From Pseudomonas sp. ICMP 561 (lineage in GTDB: Bacteria > Pseudomonadota > Gammaproteobacteria > Pseudomonadales > Pseudomonadaceae): a DNA stretch of 64,000 nucleotides. The notes below the pieces were generated by a model that made no database searches, had not been told where the DNA came from, and worked only from the letters and a program-made list of their open reading frames with translations. Where the stretch lies: positions 62,001 through 126,000 of the forward strand of contig NZ_LKBT01000009.1 of assembly GCF_002699985.1 (NCBI RefSeq). Direction: 5' to 3'. Position 1 is the first letter of the stretch, and each line of letters begins with the position of its first letter. A program made the translations under genes and the position numbers. This document shows positions 1 to 10,145 of the stretch, piece after piece.

Positions 1-7
1 GTCTGTA

Positions 8-391
8 CTAGACGACAGCGAACGTGCCTTGTGCTTTGGCGACAAGTTTCTCGCCTTGCAGCACTTCAGCTTCAACCACCAGCGTGCGACGGCCCGCGTG
101 CAGTACCTTGGCGATGCACAACACCTCGCCTTCCGATACCCCACGCATGTAGTTGATTTTGCATTCGATGGTCACGCTGCGCTGATCGAAACCGTGGGAG
201 CTGGAACAGGCCAGCCCCATGGCGATGTCGACGAGGCTGAAAATCGCCCCGCCGTGCATCACATTGCCTCGATTACGCAGGTGATCTTCCAGCGGCAAGG
301 CCACTTCGGCGACGCCCACGTCCAGGCGGCGCAACTGACAGCCTATCGCCCGGAAGTAAGGGCTTTCGGTGTAGCCCGCCGGAATGTCCAT
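8..391 (-). CDS. PaaI-type hotdog-fold thioesterase
   Basis: A 127-residue protein of the size and pattern of single-domain acyl-CoA thioesterases of the PaaI/YdiI type. The segment NVMHGGAIFSLVDIAMG (about residues 43-59) carries the HGG turn and following helix that line the acyl-CoA site in this fold. The start ATG overlaps the tex stop codon (ATGA), so it is translationally coupled to tex and read from the same transcript. The family hydrolyses acyl- or aryl-CoA thioesters in the cytoplasm. The substrate cannot be told from sequence. Confidence 0.85.
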   Translation of the reverse strand: MDIPAGYTESPYFRAIGCQLRRLDVGVAEVALPLEDHLRNRGNVMHGGAIFSLVDIAMGLACSSSHGFDQRSVTIECKINYMRGVSEGEVLCIAKVLHAGRRTLVVEAEVLQGEKLVAKAQGTFAVV

Positions 392-2715
392 CAGCGCTTC
401 TTCAATTGTTTGGCGTTGGCGAACAACGAAGCCATGGCGTTGTTGGCCGGGGCTGCTGTCGCGGTTTCCTTGCGCGGTGCGCTGCTTTGCTGCTGGCGCG
501 GTGCCGAGCCAGGGCGCGAACCACGAGCGCCATCGACTTTCTCTCCAGGTGTGTCGCTCATGCGCATCGACAGGCCCACGCGTTTGCGCGGGATGTCGAC
601 TTCCATGACCTTGACTTTCACGACGTCGCCGGCCTTGACCGCTTCACGCGGGTCTTTGATGAACTTCTCGGACAGCGCCGAGATATGCACCAGACCGTCC
701 TGATGCACGCCGATGTCGACGAAAGCACCGAAGTTGGTGACGTTGGTCACAACACCTTCGAGGATCATGCCCGGCTGCAGATCCTTCAGATCTTCCACGC
801 CGTCCTGGAATTCGGCGGTCTTGAACTCGGGACGCGGGTCGCGGCCAGGCTTCTCAAGCTCTTGCAGAATGTCGGTGACAGTTGGCAAACCGAAGGTTTC
901 GTCGGTGTACTTTTTCGGGTCCAGACGCTTGAGGAAGCTGGCGTCGCCGATCAGCGAACGGATGTCCCGGTCTGTTTCGGACGCGATGCGCTTCACCAGC
1001 GGATAGGCTTCCGGGTGAACGGCCGATGAGTCCAGCGGGTTATCGCCGTTCATGACGCGAAGGAAGCCAGCAGCCTGTTCGAAGGTTTTTTCGCCCAGAC
1101 GCGGGACTTTTTTCAGCGCCGCACGGGATTTGAAAGCGCCGTTTTCATCGCGGTGCGCCACGATGTTCTGCGCCAGTGTCGTGTTGAGGCCGGAAATCCG
1201 TGCCAACAGGGCTACCGAAGCGGTGTTCACGTCCACGCCGACGGCGTTTACGCAGTCCTCGACGACAGCGTCCAGGCCACGCGCGAGCTTGAGCTGTGAC
1301 ACGTCGTGCTGGTATTGACCGACACCGATGGATTTCGGATCAATTTTCACCAGTTCGGCCAGCGGATCTTGCAGGCGGCGGGCGATAGACACCGCGCCAC
1401 GGATCGATACGTCCAGATCCGGGAACTCCTTCGCAGCCAGCTCGGACGCGGAATAAACCGATGCGCCTGCTTCGGAGACCATGACCTTGGTCATTTTCAG
1501 GCCTGGATACTTTTTGATCAGTTCGGCGGCCAGCTTGTCGGTTTCGCGGCTGGCGGTGCCGTTGCCGATGGCGATCAGGTCTACCGCGTGCTTGGCGCAG
1601 AGTGCAGCCAGCACAGCAATGGTCTGATCCCACTGGTTTTTCGGAACGTGCGGGTAAACCGTGGCGTAATCCAGCAGCTTGCCGGTGGAGTCGACCACTG
1701 CGACCTTGCAACCTGTGCGCAGGCCCGGGTCCAGCCCCAGTGTGGCGCGTGGGCCAGCTGGTGCGGCGAGCAGCAGGTCGTGCAGGTTATGGGCGAAAAC
1801 ATTGATCGCTTCGGTTTCCGCGCCATCGCGCAGCTCACCCAGCAAGTCGGTTTCCAGATGACTGTAGAGCTTGACCTTCCAGGTCCAGCGCACCACTTCG
1901 GCCAACCACTTGTCAGCCGGACGGTTCTGGTTTTGCAGGCCAAAACGCTCGCCGATCATCAGCTCGCACGGGTGCATGGTGCCGGGCAGTTCTTCACCGA
2001 CTTTCAGCGCCGAACTGAGGAAGCCTTCGTTGCGGCCACGGAAAATAGCCAGTGCGCGGTGCGACGGCATGCTTTTCAGCGGTTCGTCGTGTTCGAAGTA
2101 ATCACGGAACTTGGCGCCTTCTTCTTCCTTGCCGGGCACGACACGAGCACTGATCACGGCTTCCTGCTTGAGGAAGCTGCGCAGTTTGTCCAGCAGGCTG
2201 GCGTCTTCGGCGAAACGCTCCATGAGGATGTACTTCGCGCCTTCCAGCGCCGCTTTCACGTCGGCAACGCCTTTTTCTGCGTCCACAAAGCGTGCGGCTT
2301 CGGCTTCCGGGCTCAACGTCGGGTCGTTGAACAGGCCGTCGGCCAATTCGCCAAGGCCTGCTTCCAGTGCGATCTGGCCCTTGGTGCGGCGCTTTTGCTT
2401 ATAAGGCAGATACAAGTCTTCCAGGCGGGTCTTGGTATCGGCGAGTTTGATATCGCGGGCCAGCTCCGGGGTCAGCTTGCCTTGCTCTTCGATGCTGGCA
2501 AGGATGCTGATGCGGCGCTCGTCGAGTTCGCGCAGGTAGCGCAGGCGCTCTTCAAGATGACGCAGTTGCGTGTCATCGAGGCTGCCGGTCACTTCTTTGC
2601 GGTAACGGGAAATGAAAGGCACGGTAGAGCCTTCATCCAGTAGGGCGACGGCCGCTGCGACCTGTTGTGGGCGTACGCCAAGTTCTTCGGCGATGCGGCT
2701 GTTGATGCTGTCCAT
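391..2715 (-). CDS. tex: Tex family S1 RNA-binding transcription accessory protein
   Basis: A 774-residue protein colinear with Tex/YhgF, a conserved nucleic-acid-binding protein linked to transcription and RNA turnover. It has the N-terminal helical Tex region, the YqgF-like RNase H fold (motif [16 protein letters not shown] near residue 326), helix-hairpin-helix repeats and a C-terminal S1 domain (around residues 645-715, [20 protein letters not shown]). The tail is basic and low-complexity. I chose the ATG at 2715 ([11 protein letters not shown]) over one eight codons upstream because an AGGTGG ribosome-binding site lies five bases before it. The downstream thioesterase gene overlaps its stop. 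Confidence 0.95.
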   Translation of the reverse strand: MDSINSRIAEELGVRPQQVAAAVALLDEGSTVPFISRYRKEVTGSLDDTQLRHLEERLRYLRELDERRISILASIEEQGKLTPELARDIKLADTKTRLEDLYLPYKQKRRTKGQIALEAGLGELADGLFNDPTLSPEAEAARFVDAEKGVADVKAALEGAKYILMERFAEDASLLDKLRSFLKQEAVISARVVPGKEEEGAKFRDYFEHDEPLKSMPSHRALAIFRGRNEGFLSSALKVGEELPGTMHPCELMIGERFGLQNQNRPADKWLAEVVRWTWKVKLYSHLETDLLGELRDGAETEAINVFAHNLHDLLLAAPAGPRATLGLDPGLRTGCKVAVVDSTGKLLDYATVYPHVPKNQWDQTIAVLAALCAKHAVDLIAIGNGTASRETDKLAAELIKKYPGLKMTKVMVSEAGASVYSASELAAKEFPDLDVSIRGAVSIARRLQDPLAELVKIDPKSIGVGQYQHDVSQLKLARGLDAVVEDCVNAVGVDVNTASVALLARISGLNTTLAQNIVAHRDENGAFKSRAALKKVPRLGEKTFEQAAGFLRVMNGDNPLDSSAVHPEAYPLVKRIASETDRDIRSLIGDASFLKRLDPKKYTDETFGLPTVTDILQELEKPGRDPRPEFKTAEFQDGVEDLKDLQPGMILEGVVTNVTNFGAFVDIGVHQDGLVHISALSEKFIKDPREAVKAGDVVKVKVMEVDIPRKRVGLSMRMSDTPGEKVDGARGSRPGSAPRQQQSSAPRKETATAAPANNAMASLFANAKQLKKR

Positions 2716-3007
2716 GAGACCACCTGGAGTTGTGAGCAAAATACCTGATTACAAAGTGGCCGAGAGCTGCGCTGGCCGACTTTCGCAAGAATACTGTCGA
2801 GCTGCCATGTTCAGGCGCTGCCTGACTTTGAGGGCGGCGCATTATACCCAGCGGAGTCCGTTTAGGGGATGAGCCGACAAAAGCACTGTTTTTGCTCGGG
2901 GAAAGTAAGGCGTGAGTGGCAGCCCCGGTAAAATCTGCTAACAATGCACACGGTGCGTATCACAGCAGCTACGCCATAATGCGGGCCGAGATCAAAGGAG
3001 CATCTGA

Positions 3008-3748
3008 ATGAGCAGCACTGCACAAACTGCCGAAGGCGAAAAAATCCTTATTGTTGATGACGATCCGGGTTTGAGCAGCCTGTTAGAGCGTTTTTTCACC
3101 AGCAAGGGTTATCGTGCCCGTGCTGTGGCCAACGTTGAGCAAATGGATCGCTTGCTGGCCCGCGAAGTTTTCAATCTTGTCGTGCTTGACCTGATGCTGC
3201 CGGGCGAAGACGGGCTGTCAGCCTGCCGTCGTCTACGTGCCGCAAACAATCAAGTACCGATCATTATGCTGACCGCCAAGGGCGATGAGCTGAGCCGTAT
3301 CAAAGGCCTCGAACTGGGCGCTGACGATTATCTGGCCAAGCCTTTCAACCCTGACGAACTGATGGCGCGTGTCAAAGCTGTATTGCGTCGTCAGGCCGCC
3401 CCTGTACCGGGCGCACCGGGCAGCGAAGACGAGTCTGTCACCTTTGGTGATTACGAGTTGTCCCTGGCGACTCGCGAACTCAAGCGTGGCGATGAGGTAC
3501 ACATGCTCACCACTGGCGAGTTTGCGGTGCTCAAGGCGCTGGTGATGCATGCTCGCGAACCGCTGACCCGCGACAAGCTGATGAATCTGGCCCGTGGCCG
3601 TGAATGGGATGCGCTGGAGCGCTCGATCGACGTACAGATTTCCCGTCTGCGTCGTCTGATCGAGCCAGATCCTTCCAAACCGCGCTACATTCAAACGGTC
3701 TGGGGTGTTGGTTATGTATTCGTTCCGGACGGTGCGGGTACACGATAA
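3008..3748 (+). CDS. ompR: OmpR/AmgR-type response regulator
   Basis: A 246-residue response regulator with a receiver domain (acidic pocket DDD at 17-19, phospho-acceptor Asp61 in VLDLMLPG, conserved Lys in the AKPF segment) and a C-terminal OmpR winged helix ending in TVWGVGYVFVPD. An AAAGGAG-type ribosome-binding site precedes the ATG. The partner kinase lies 167 bp downstream on the same strand. In Pseudomonas aeruginosa the orthologous pair next to tex is AmgRS, which controls the response to membrane stress and misfolded protein. I transfer that role by synteny and domain match. Confidence 0.93.
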   Translation: MSSTAQTAEGEKILIVDDDPGLSSLLERFFTSKGYRARAVANVEQMDRLLAREVFNLVVLDLMLPGEDGLSACRRLRAANNQVPIIMLTAKGDELSRIKGLELGADDYLAKPFNPDELMARVKAVLRRQAAPVPGAPGSEDESVTFGDYELSLATRELKRGDEVHMLTTGEFAVLKALVMHAREPLTRDKLMNLARGREWDALERSIDVQISRLRRLIEPDPSKPRYIQTVWGVGYVFVPDGAGTR

Positions 3749-3915
3749 TCGAGCGCTTTTAGGAGCACAGCCCGCTGTGGTGATTGCCAGTCACGTCGAT
3801 AGTCCCGAACAGGGCTATCGACGTTTTGGTTTTCGTTGATCTGGCGTCGGGTTGTCGTTCGCGTTTCGCAAACCTGCGAGCCTGGCTCGCTCCTGCAAAG
3901 TGTATAGCTGCAACT

Positions 3916-5238
3916 ATGAAAACCCCGCTCTGGTTCCCGCAAAGCTTCTTCTCCCGCACCCTTTGGCTGGTGCTCATCGTCGTGCTGTTTTCAAAGGCGC
4001 TGACCCTGGTTTATCTGTTGATGAACGAGGACGTGCTGGTCGACCGGCAATACAGCCACGGTGTCGCGCTGACCCTGCGTGCCTATTGGGCGGCCAATGA
4101 GAATGACCGGGAAGCGATTGCCGATGCGGCAGGCCTGATCCGCGTAGTGGGCGGCGGGGTGCCGGAAGGTGAGCAGCATTGGCCTTACAGCGAAATCTAT
4201 CAGCGGCAGATGCAAGCAGAGCTGGGCGCCGACACCGAAGTGCGTCTGCGTGTGCATGCGCCGCCTGCGTTGTGGGTCCGGGCACCAAGCCTGGGCGATG
4301 GCTGGTTGAAAGTACCGCTGTATCCGCACCCATTGCGTGGCCAGAAAATCTGGAGTGTGCTGGGTTGGTTCCTTGCGATTGGTTTGTTATCCACAGCCTC
4401 GGCGTGGATCTTCGTCCGGCAACTCAACCAGCCTCTTAAACGCTTGGTGTTTGCCGCGAGGCAGTTAGGGCAGGGGCGCAGCGTGCGGCTGCCGGTCAGC
4501 GACACGCCTAGTGAAATGACCGAGGTTTACCGCGCCTTCAACCAGATGGCCGAGGACGTCGAACAGGCCGGGCAGGAGCGGGAACTGATGCTGGCGGGCG
4601 TGTCCCATGACCTGCGAACACCGTTGACCCGCTTGCGTCTGTCGCTGGAGTTGATGAAGGACGAAAACGAACTGACTGAAGGCATGGTCCGCGACATTGA
4701 GGATATGGATGCCATCCTTGATCAGTTCATGGCGTTCATTCGCGACGGGCGTGATGAAGAGATTGAAGAGGTCGACCTCAGCGAGCTGGTGCGTGACGTC
4801 GTGGCGCCGTTCAACAATCCTGAAAATCCGGAAGAGCAGATTCGTCTGTGCCTTGAGCCGATTCCGCCGTTCCCGTTGCGACGCGTTTCAATGAAGCGAT
4901 TGCTCACCAACCTGATTGGCAACGCCATGCACCACGCAGGCAATGGCATTGAGGTTGCGGCTTATGTGTCCGGCGACACCAGTGCGCCTTATGTGGTGCT
5001 GAGCGTTCTGGACCGTGGGACCGGGATTGACCCGTCGGAGCTTGAGGTGATTTTCAACCCGTTCATTCGCGGTGATCGTGCCCGAAGTGGCAAGGGGACC
5101 GGACTGGGATTAGCCATCGTCAAACGAATCGCGGCAATGCACGGCGGCAACGTCGAATTGCGCAATCGTTCGGGCGGCGGACTGGAAGCGCGAGTGCGCT
5201 TGCCGTTGGGGCTGATGTTGCCGAGAGGGGCGGTTTAA
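3916..5238 (+). CDS. envZ: EnvZ/AmgS-type membrane sensor histidine kinase
   Basis: A 440-residue kinase with two membrane helices (about 15-36 and 145-167) around a periplasmic sensor of about 105 residues. These are followed by HAMP (168-220), the H-box with phospho-acceptor His231 (AGVSHDLRTPLTRLR), and a catalytic domain with N-box (LIGNAMHHAG), DRGTGID and GKGTGLGLAIV. It would phosphorylate the response regulator encoded upstream. The reading frame is open further 5', but the ATG at 3916 gives the family's usual N-terminus directly before the first membrane helix, so I place the start there. Confidence 0.93.
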   Translation: MKTPLWFPQSFFSRTLWLVLIVVLFSKALTLVYLLMNEDVLVDRQYSHGVALTLRAYWAANENDREAIADAAGLIRVVGGGVPEGEQHWPYSEIYQRQMQAELGADTEVRLRVHAPPALWVRAPSLGDGWLKVPLYPHPLRGQKIWSVLGWFLAIGLLSTASAWIFVRQLNQPLKRLVFAARQLGQGRSVRLPVSDTPSEMTEVYRAFNQMAEDVEQAGQERELMLAGVSHDLRTPLTRLRLSLELMKDENELTEGMVRDIEDMDAILDQFMAFIRDGRDEEIEEVDLSELVRDVVAPFNNPENPEEQIRLCLEPIPPFPLRRVSMKRLLTNLIGNAMHHAGNGIEVAAYVSGDTSAPYVVLSVLDRGTGIDPSELEVIFNPFIRGDRARSGKGTGLGLAIVKRIAAMHGGNVELRNRSGGGLEARVRLPLGLMLPRGAV

Positions 5239-5302
5239 GCGCAGCCTCAAGCTTCAAGCTGTAAGTTAAAAGCCTAAAGCTGCAGCAGGCCTGCGAGGCT
5301 TG

Positions 5303-5330
5303 CTTGCAGCTTGCAGCTTGCAGCTTGCAG
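5303..5330. repeat. CTTGCAG tandem repeat (four units)
   Basis: Four exact consecutive copies of the heptamer CTTGCAG lie in the 98-bp gap between the convergent kinase and rimK genes. Related AAGCTT/CTGCAG words sit just before them. No function can be assigned. Slippage-prone intergenic DNA is the simplest reading. Confidence 0.8.
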
Positions 5331-5336
5331 CTGCAG

Positions 5337-6242
5337 TCAACCCTTCCCTTTGGTCCGCGTCATATGCGGGCCGCTGTTCTTCTCCAGATACTCGATGATC
5401 ATCCCGGCCACGTCCTTGCTAGTGGTCACTTCAATACCCTCCAGCCCCGGCGACGAATTGACCTCCATCACCAGCGGCCCATGATTGGAGCGCAGGATGT
5501 CGACACCGGCAACGCTCAAACCCATTACTTTGGCGGCGCGGATGGCGGTCATGCGTTCTTCTGGTGTGATCTTGATCAGGCTGGCGCTGCCGCCACGGTG
5601 CAGGTTGGAGCGGAACTCGCCGGGCTTGGCTTGGCGCTTCATCGAAGCAATGACCTTGTCACCGACCACGAAGCAACGGATATCCGCGCCCCCCGCTTCC
5701 TTGATGTACTCCTGAACCATGATGTCCTGCTTGAGGCCCATAAACGCCTCAATAACTGATTCTGCGGCCGTTGCCGTTTCGCACAGCACCACGCCAATAC
5801 CCTGGGTGCCTTCCAGCACCTTGATAACCAGCGGGGCGCCGTTGACCATCTGGATCAGGTCAGGAATATCGTCCGGAGAGTGAGCAAAGCCTGTCACCGG
5901 CAAACCGATCCCGCGACGCGAGAGCAGTTGCAGAGAACGCAGTTTGTCCCGCGAACGGGCGATGGCTACCGATTCGTTGAGCGGGAAAACGCCCATCATT
6001 TCAAACTGACGCAACACAGCGCAGCCATAAAAAGTCACTGAAGCACCGATCCGCGGGATCACCGCATCGAAGCCTTCCAGCGGTTTGCCGCGATAGTGAA
6101 TCTGCGGCTTGTGGCTGGCGATATTCATGTAGGCACGCAGGGTGTCGATCACCACCATCTCATGGCCACGTTCAATACCAGCTTCGACCAGACGACGGGT
6201 TGAATACAGACGCGGGTTACGCGAAAGCACAGCGATCTTCAT
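5337..6242 (-). CDS. rimK: Ribosomal protein S6 alpha-L-glutamate ligase RimK
   Basis: A 301-residue ATP-grasp ligase colinear with RimK, which adds glutamate residues to the C-terminus of ribosomal protein S6. The ATP-grasp core is visible: the glycine-rich loop in [13 protein letters not shown], the [19 protein letters not shown] strand, and the metal-binding [14 protein letters not shown] motif near residue 263. The start overlaps the stop of the upstream protease gene by 4 bp. This is the last gene of a rimA-rimB-rimK operon. In P. fluorescens this operon is reported to tune ribosome modification and thereby the proteome. Confidence 0.95.
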   Translation of the reverse strand: MKIAVLSRNPRLYSTRRLVEAGIERGHEMVVIDTLRAYMNIASHKPQIHYRGKPLEGFDAVIPRIGASVTFYGCAVLRQFEMMGVFPLNESVAIARSRDKLRSLQLLSRRGIGLPVTGFAHSPDDIPDLIQMVNGAPLVIKVLEGTQGIGVVLCETATAAESVIEAFMGLKQDIMVQEYIKEAGGADIRCFVVGDKVIASMKRQAKPGEFRSNLHRGGSASLIKITPEERMTAIRAAKVMGLSVAGVDILRSNHGPLVMEVNSSPGLEGIEVTTSKDVAGMIIEYLEKNSGPHMTRTKGKG

Positions 6243-6721
6243 GCAGCACCTGTGGCAGAGGTAGTCGAGACCGGAAAAACCGGTTTGTCCTGAACGTAAG
6301 TAATGCCTGGATTGACGACCAGTTGGCCATCGATCAAGGCGTTGGAGCCGAGTAGCAAGCGATAGCGCATTGCTTTGCGGCAGGCCAGCGTGAATTCCAC
6401 AGGCCAGACGCGATCACCCAAAGCCAGGGTGGTGCGAATGACATAGCGGACTTGTGCATGACCGTTGGAGCTTTTTATGGTTTTCATGGCGACCAGCAGC
6501 GCTTCGCAACGGCGATGCCGCAACTGGACCACCGTGCCCAGATGGGCGTTGAAGCGAACCCACTTCTGGCCGTCGCGTTCAAAAGGCTCGATCTCGGTGG
6601 CGTGCAGGCTTGACGTACTCGCCCCGGTATCGATTTTCGCCCGCAGGCCTGCCACCCCAAGATCGGGCAGCGCCACCCACTCGCGCAGGCCGATGACTGT
6701 CAGATGATCAAATGTTTTCAA
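6239..6721 (-). CDS. rimB: RimB retropepsin-like aspartic protease
   Basis: A 160-residue member of the ATP-dependent zinc protease/RimB family (DUF785). The aspartic-protease signature [11 protein letters not shown] lies near residues 32-42, and [18 protein letters not shown] is the second half of the retropepsin-like fold. It sits 16 bp after rimA and overlaps rimK by 4 bp, which fits the described rimABK operon where RimB modulates RimK activity. That role is transferred from the family; the motif and operon are seen directly. Confidence 0.88.
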   Translation of the reverse strand: MKTFDHLTVIGLREWVALPDLGVAGLRAKIDTGASTSSLHATEIEPFERDGQKWVRFNAHLGTVVQLRHRRCEALLVAMKTIKSSNGHAQVRYVIRTTLALGDRVWPVEFTLACRKAMRYRLLLGSNALIDGQLVVNPGITYVQDKPVFPVSTTSATGAA

Positions 6722-6737
6722 TGAATTTCCGTACTTC

Positions 6738-7520
6738 TTATGCTTTCTGCCAGACCCCTGAATCGATCTGGGCCAATGCTTTGAATGCAGGCCTGGCGAA
6801 CCAGTAACCTTGCATCAGGTAAATCCCGCAGTCTGCGAGGAAGTCCCGCTCTTCGGCACACTCGATGCCTTCGGCAATGACTGTAACCCCTAACTCCGCA
6901 CACATTGTGACAACCCCGCGAACGATAGCCTGACGCGCGCGGTCGCGGTGAATATCTCTGATTAATTGCATGTCGAGTTTTATCAAGTCCGGCTGAAAGT
7001 CGGCGAGCAGGGTCAGCCCCGAGTATCCGGCGCCGAAATCGTCGATGGCCGTCATGAAACCGAACTGGCGGTATTCACGCAGAATGTTGGTCAAATGGCG
7101 ATTGTTATCGACGTGCTCACTTTCGATCGTCTCGAAGATCAGCCGATCCAGTGGGAAATTGTGCTGGCGTGCTGCTTCAAGCGTGCTGCGGATACACAAC
7201 TCGGGTCGATAAACCGCATTGGGCAGGAAGTTGATCGAAAGCCGCTCTTCCATTCCCAACGCTGCTGCACCTGCAATGGCGTGGGTGCGGCACAGCTGAT
7301 CAAAGCGATAGCGGTTTTTGTCCGTAACCTGACTCAATATTGAGAGCGCTCCTTCGCCGTTGATGCCTCTGACGAGTGCTTCGTGAGCAAAGACTGACTG
7401 GCTGCGCAAATCCACAATCGGCTGGTAGGCGAATGCAAATGAAAAATCCAGATCGGGGCTGTTCCGGCAGCCGTCGCATCCGACAGGGCTTGAAGTCAAT
7501 GACGTTGGAAATTCAGTCAT
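6738..7520 (-). CDS. rimA: EAL-domain c-di-GMP phosphodiesterase RimA
   Basis: A 260-residue stand-alone EAL protein. All hallmark motifs are intact: AHEALVRG, the AIDDFGAGYSG loop, IKLDMQLI and AEGIECAEER. It is therefore predicted to hydrolyse c-di-GMP. The short N-terminus contains a CxxC pair (GCDGC) and no membrane helix, so it should be cytoplasmic. I chose the ATG at 7520 (MTEFPTSL) because the candidate 12 bp upstream lacks a ribosome-binding site; the choice is tentative. It leads the rimABK operon. Confidence 0.87.
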   Translation of the reverse strand: MTEFPTSLTSSPVGCDGCRNSPDLDFSFAFAYQPIVDLRSQSVFAHEALVRGINGEGALSILSQVTDKNRYRFDQLCRTHAIAGAAALGMEERLSINFLPNAVYRPELCIRSTLEAARQHNFPLDRLIFETIESEHVDNNRHLTNILREYRQFGFMTAIDDFGAGYSGLTLLADFQPDLIKLDMQLIRDIHRDRARQAIVRGVVTMCAELGVTVIAEGIECAEERDFLADCGIYLMQGYWFARPAFKALAQIDSGVWQKA

Positions 7521-7640
7521 ATCGCATTCCATTGATAAAAGTTGCTGGGGGACGACAAGGCAGGTTAATCGTCGCAATCGCTCCCTGCACAGTGCTCCTG
7601 ACGTAGTAAAGTCAGACTACTACCTGATTGAGGAATTCAT

Positions 7641-8045
7641 ATGGCTCAAAAGTCAGACGAAGAAGATAACGTCCGTCTGGACAAGTGGCTCTGGGCTGCG
7701 CGCTTTTACAAAACGCGTGCTTTGGCAAAGGCGGCAATTGAAAGCGGTAAGGTGCACTGCAGGGGCGAGCGTTGCAAGCCCGGCAAGGAACCGCATATCG
7801 GTGATCAGTTTCAGATCCGTACTGGTTTTGATGAGCGCACGGTAGTGGTTGAGGCGTTGTCTGTCGTGCGCCGCGGTGCCCCCGAGGCGCAAACCCTGTA
7901 CAGCGAAACCCCGGAAAGCATCACCAAGCGCGAAAACCAAGCCGCGCTACGCAAAGCCGGCAATCTTGGAGTTACCACAGACGGCAAACCGACCAAGAAG
8001 CAGCGTCGACAGTTGTTCGATTTTCGTGGAGCGGTGCGCGATTGA
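7641..8045 (+). CDS. hslR: Hsp15, S4-domain ribosome-associated heat-shock protein
   Basis: A 134-residue protein beginning with an S4 RNA-binding domain (VRLDKWLWAARFYKTRALAK, residues 11-30) and ending in a basic tail, as in Hsp15. Hsp15 binds free 50S subunits carrying nascent chains and helps recycle them after heat stress. A GAGGAATTCAT leader gives a clear ribosome-binding site. It lies close to hslO (Hsp33), as in many gammaproteobacteria. Confidence 0.92.
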   Translation: MAQKSDEEDNVRLDKWLWAARFYKTRALAKAAIESGKVHCRGERCKPGKEPHIGDQFQIRTGFDERTVVVEALSVVRRGAPEAQTLYSETPESITKRENQAALRKAGNLGVTTDGKPTKKQRRQLFDFRGAVRD

Positions 8046-8063
8046 GGTGAAGCTCGAGAACCC

Positions 8064-8152
8064 GTAGGACTGGCTTTAGCCGGGAGGGCATTTTTCTGAT
8101 CGAACAGATGTGGCGCATCTGCCAACTCTCTCCCGGCTGAAGCCGGTCCTAC
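8064..8152. repeat. REP-type inverted repeat pair, GTAGGACTGGCTTTAGCC family
   Basis: Two near-perfect inverted arms (GTAGGACTGGCTTTAGCCGG and its complement) are separated by about 45 bp. The same family recurs at 14206-14295 and 23567-23656. It lies just downstream of hslR, between convergent genes, and could form a long stem in either transcript. Confidence 0.85.
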
Positions 8153-8170
8153 GGTGTACCTGTGATCAGC

Positions 8171-8971
8171 TCAAACCCCGCGCACCACACTCATTCGGCT
8201 CACCACCGGCAACTTCTCAAACAGCGTGAAAATCGGCGCTGTAACCTTCAGCCAGAGATTGCTCATCACCGCTGCGAACGGCGTGTAATAACCCCAGCCC
8301 AACGCGAGCAGAGCGATCAGTACACCGCCAATATAGTCGTCCTGTCCCCAGTGAGCCCCGGCCACCAGGCGAGGCATCATGAACAGCAGCGCCAGCGCCC
8401 AGATCACAACACGCTGAACCAGTGTGCGGCTGAACACCGTCATGAACATCGCCCAGATCAACAGCACCGATGCATGATCGCCCGGGAAGCTTTGGCTGGA
8501 ACGGTCTTTGAGTTCCCAGGCCTTCTCCAGATGAGGGTACATTTCGCTCAAGCGAATGGCGCCCTCCAGCACCATTGAAGGGCTGTCGTGTTGCAGGCTC
8601 GAATGATCCAGCCATTTGGAAAAGAGTGTGCGAATGACCAACAGCAAGAGCAGGATCGAAACGAATCCAAACAGCGCTGCACGCACCTGAATGGTTTTGA
8701 AGACCCAGTCACCTTTGATCAGCAAACACAGCAGGATCAAGCCGACCACGGCATCGAAAGGACGCATACTGGCAACTGTCCATATTGACCGCCACACTAC
8801 GTTCTGCTCAAGAGGCTGATTGAGTAAGTGAAACAGCCCTTCATCAAACTGGTTGAACAGGGCATGGCCGGTTGGCCACATCCAGATCCCCAGTAGCCCT
8901 AGGGCGATCAAATTGCACAGCACGAATCGGCTGATGTTCCACTTCGCTTGGAAGAGTGTGGGATAGCCCAT
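8171..8971 (-). CDS. PAP2-family membrane phosphatase
   Basis: A 266-residue protein with about six hydrophobic helices and the PAP2 signature: a phosphatase motif in SFPGDHASVL (PSGH-like) and a third motif in PRLVAGAHWGQDD that keeps the Arg, His and Asp. Family members dephosphorylate lipid phosphates such as undecaprenyl diphosphate or phosphatidic acid at the inner membrane. The exact substrate is not evident. It is convergent with hslR and divergent from hslO. Confidence 0.85.
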   Translation of the reverse strand: MGYPTLFQAKWNISRFVLCNLIALGLLGIWMWPTGHALFNQFDEGLFHLLNQPLEQNVVWRSIWTVASMRPFDAVVGLILLCLLIKGDWVFKTIQVRAALFGFVSILLLLLVIRTLFSKWLDHSSLQHDSPSMVLEGAIRLSEMYPHLEKAWELKDRSSQSFPGDHASVLLIWAMFMTVFSRTLVQRVVIWALALLFMMPRLVAGAHWGQDDYIGGVLIALLALGWGYYTPFAAVMSNLWLKVTAPIFTLFEKLPVVSRMSVVRGV

Positions 8972-9073
8972 AAAATGGCCCTTATTCTCATGGCAAGGCG
9001 CGTAACAGACGCACGAAACGGCGCTTTATAGACGCTTGTCATCAATTTGTCATCAATTCAGATACCTTCCCCC

Positions 9074-9967
9074 ATGACTGATATCGAGTACTCCCAGCGC
9101 TTCATTTTTGACGAAAGCGATGTTCGCGGTGAACTGGTCGCGCTTGAGCGCAGCTATGCCGAGGTCCTGGCCAAACATCCCTATCCGGAGCCCGTCGCGC
9201 AACTGCTTGGCGAGCTTCTGGCCGCTGCTGCGTTGTTGGTAGGCACCTTGAAATTCGAAGGTTTGCTGATTCTTCAGGCACGCTCCAGCGGTGCGGTTCC
9301 CCTGCTGATGGTTGAGTGCTCCAGCGAGCGCGAGCTGCGCGGCATTGCTCGGTATGACGAGGCACTGGTGACACCCGGCGCCGGTCTGCAGGACCTGATG
9401 CCGGACGGCTCTCTGGCCATGACCATCGACCCGAAAAAGGGCAAGCGCTACCAGGGCATCGTCGCTCTGGATGGCGTTGACCTTTCTGAGAGTCTGTCGA
9501 GCTACTTCGTGATGTCCGAGCAACTGGGCACGCGTTTCTGGCTCAAGGCTGACGGGCACCGCGCACGAGGCTTGCTGCTGCAGCAATTGCCAGTGGCGCA
9601 TCAGACCGATCCGGAAGAGCGCGACGCCACCTGGGAGCATGTCACCACGCTCGCCAGCACCCTGACAGCCGAGGAATTACTGAGCCTGGACAATGAAACG
9701 GTACTGCACAGGCTGTTCCACCAGGATCCGGTAAGGATGTTTGAGGTGCAGCCGCTCTGCTTCCGTTGCAGTTGCTCCCGGGAACGTTCGGCCAATGCGC
9801 TGGTCAGTCTTGGACTGGAAGATGCGCAGCAACTGGTTATCGAGCATGGTGGCAGTGTCGAAATCGACTGCCAGTTCTGCAATCAGCGCTATCTTTTCGA
9901 TGCCACTGATATCGCTCAGCTCTTCGCTGGGGGTGGGGTCGACTCGCCATCTGATACGCGCCACTAA
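9074..9967 (+). CDS. hslO: Hsp33 redox-regulated chaperone HslO
   Basis: A 297-residue protein with the C-terminal redox switch zinc site CxC...CxxC (CFRCSC followed by CQFCNQRY) and the N-terminal Hsp33 fold. Oxidation and unfolding release the zinc and activate holdase activity. The frame continues nine codons upstream to a TTG, but the ATG at 9074 ([10 protein letters not shown]) matches the usual family N-terminus, so I start there. The ribosome-binding site is weak. Confidence 0.93.
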   Translation: MTDIEYSQRFIFDESDVRGELVALERSYAEVLAKHPYPEPVAQLLGELLAAAALLVGTLKFEGLLILQARSSGAVPLLMVECSSERELRGIARYDEALVTPGAGLQDLMPDGSLAMTIDPKKGKRYQGIVALDGVDLSESLSSYFVMSEQLGTRFWLKADGHRARGLLLQQLPVAHQTDPEERDATWEHVTTLASTLTAEELLSLDNETVLHRLFHQDPVRMFEVQPLCFRCSCSRERSANALVSLGLEDAQQLVIEHGGSVEIDCQFCNQRYLFDATDIAQLFAGGGVDSPSDTRH

Positions 9968-10077
9968 TCAAGCACGGATTACGCCTTACTACATGCTGTG
10001 GGCAGCGGTGAGGCGGTTCTGACGGGAGGCCTACCATTCTTGGGCTTTTCTGGCATAATCCGGCCCACTTTTCCGCT

Positions 10078-10103
10078 GTAGTAGTGGTTGTTTTTTTACT
10101 ACA
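10078..10103. promoter_or_regulatory. TGTAGTA/TACTACA inverted repeat upstream of pckA
   Basis: A perfect 7-bp inverted repeat with a 12-bp T-rich centre lies about 45-70 bp before the pckA start. It could be a dyad operator or a hairpin in the 5' leader. I see no convincing -35/-10 pair, so the role is a guess. Confidence 0.3.
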
Positions 10104-10145
10104 AAACCGTTTGGAGCACTCGGCCACTGGCCGACGGGGACCCTC

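Noticed and set aside
1306..2643. A 445-codon frame antisense to tex
   Set aside because: Its composition mirrors the third-position bias of tex and it resembles no protein; long antisense frames are common in high-GC Pseudomonas genes.
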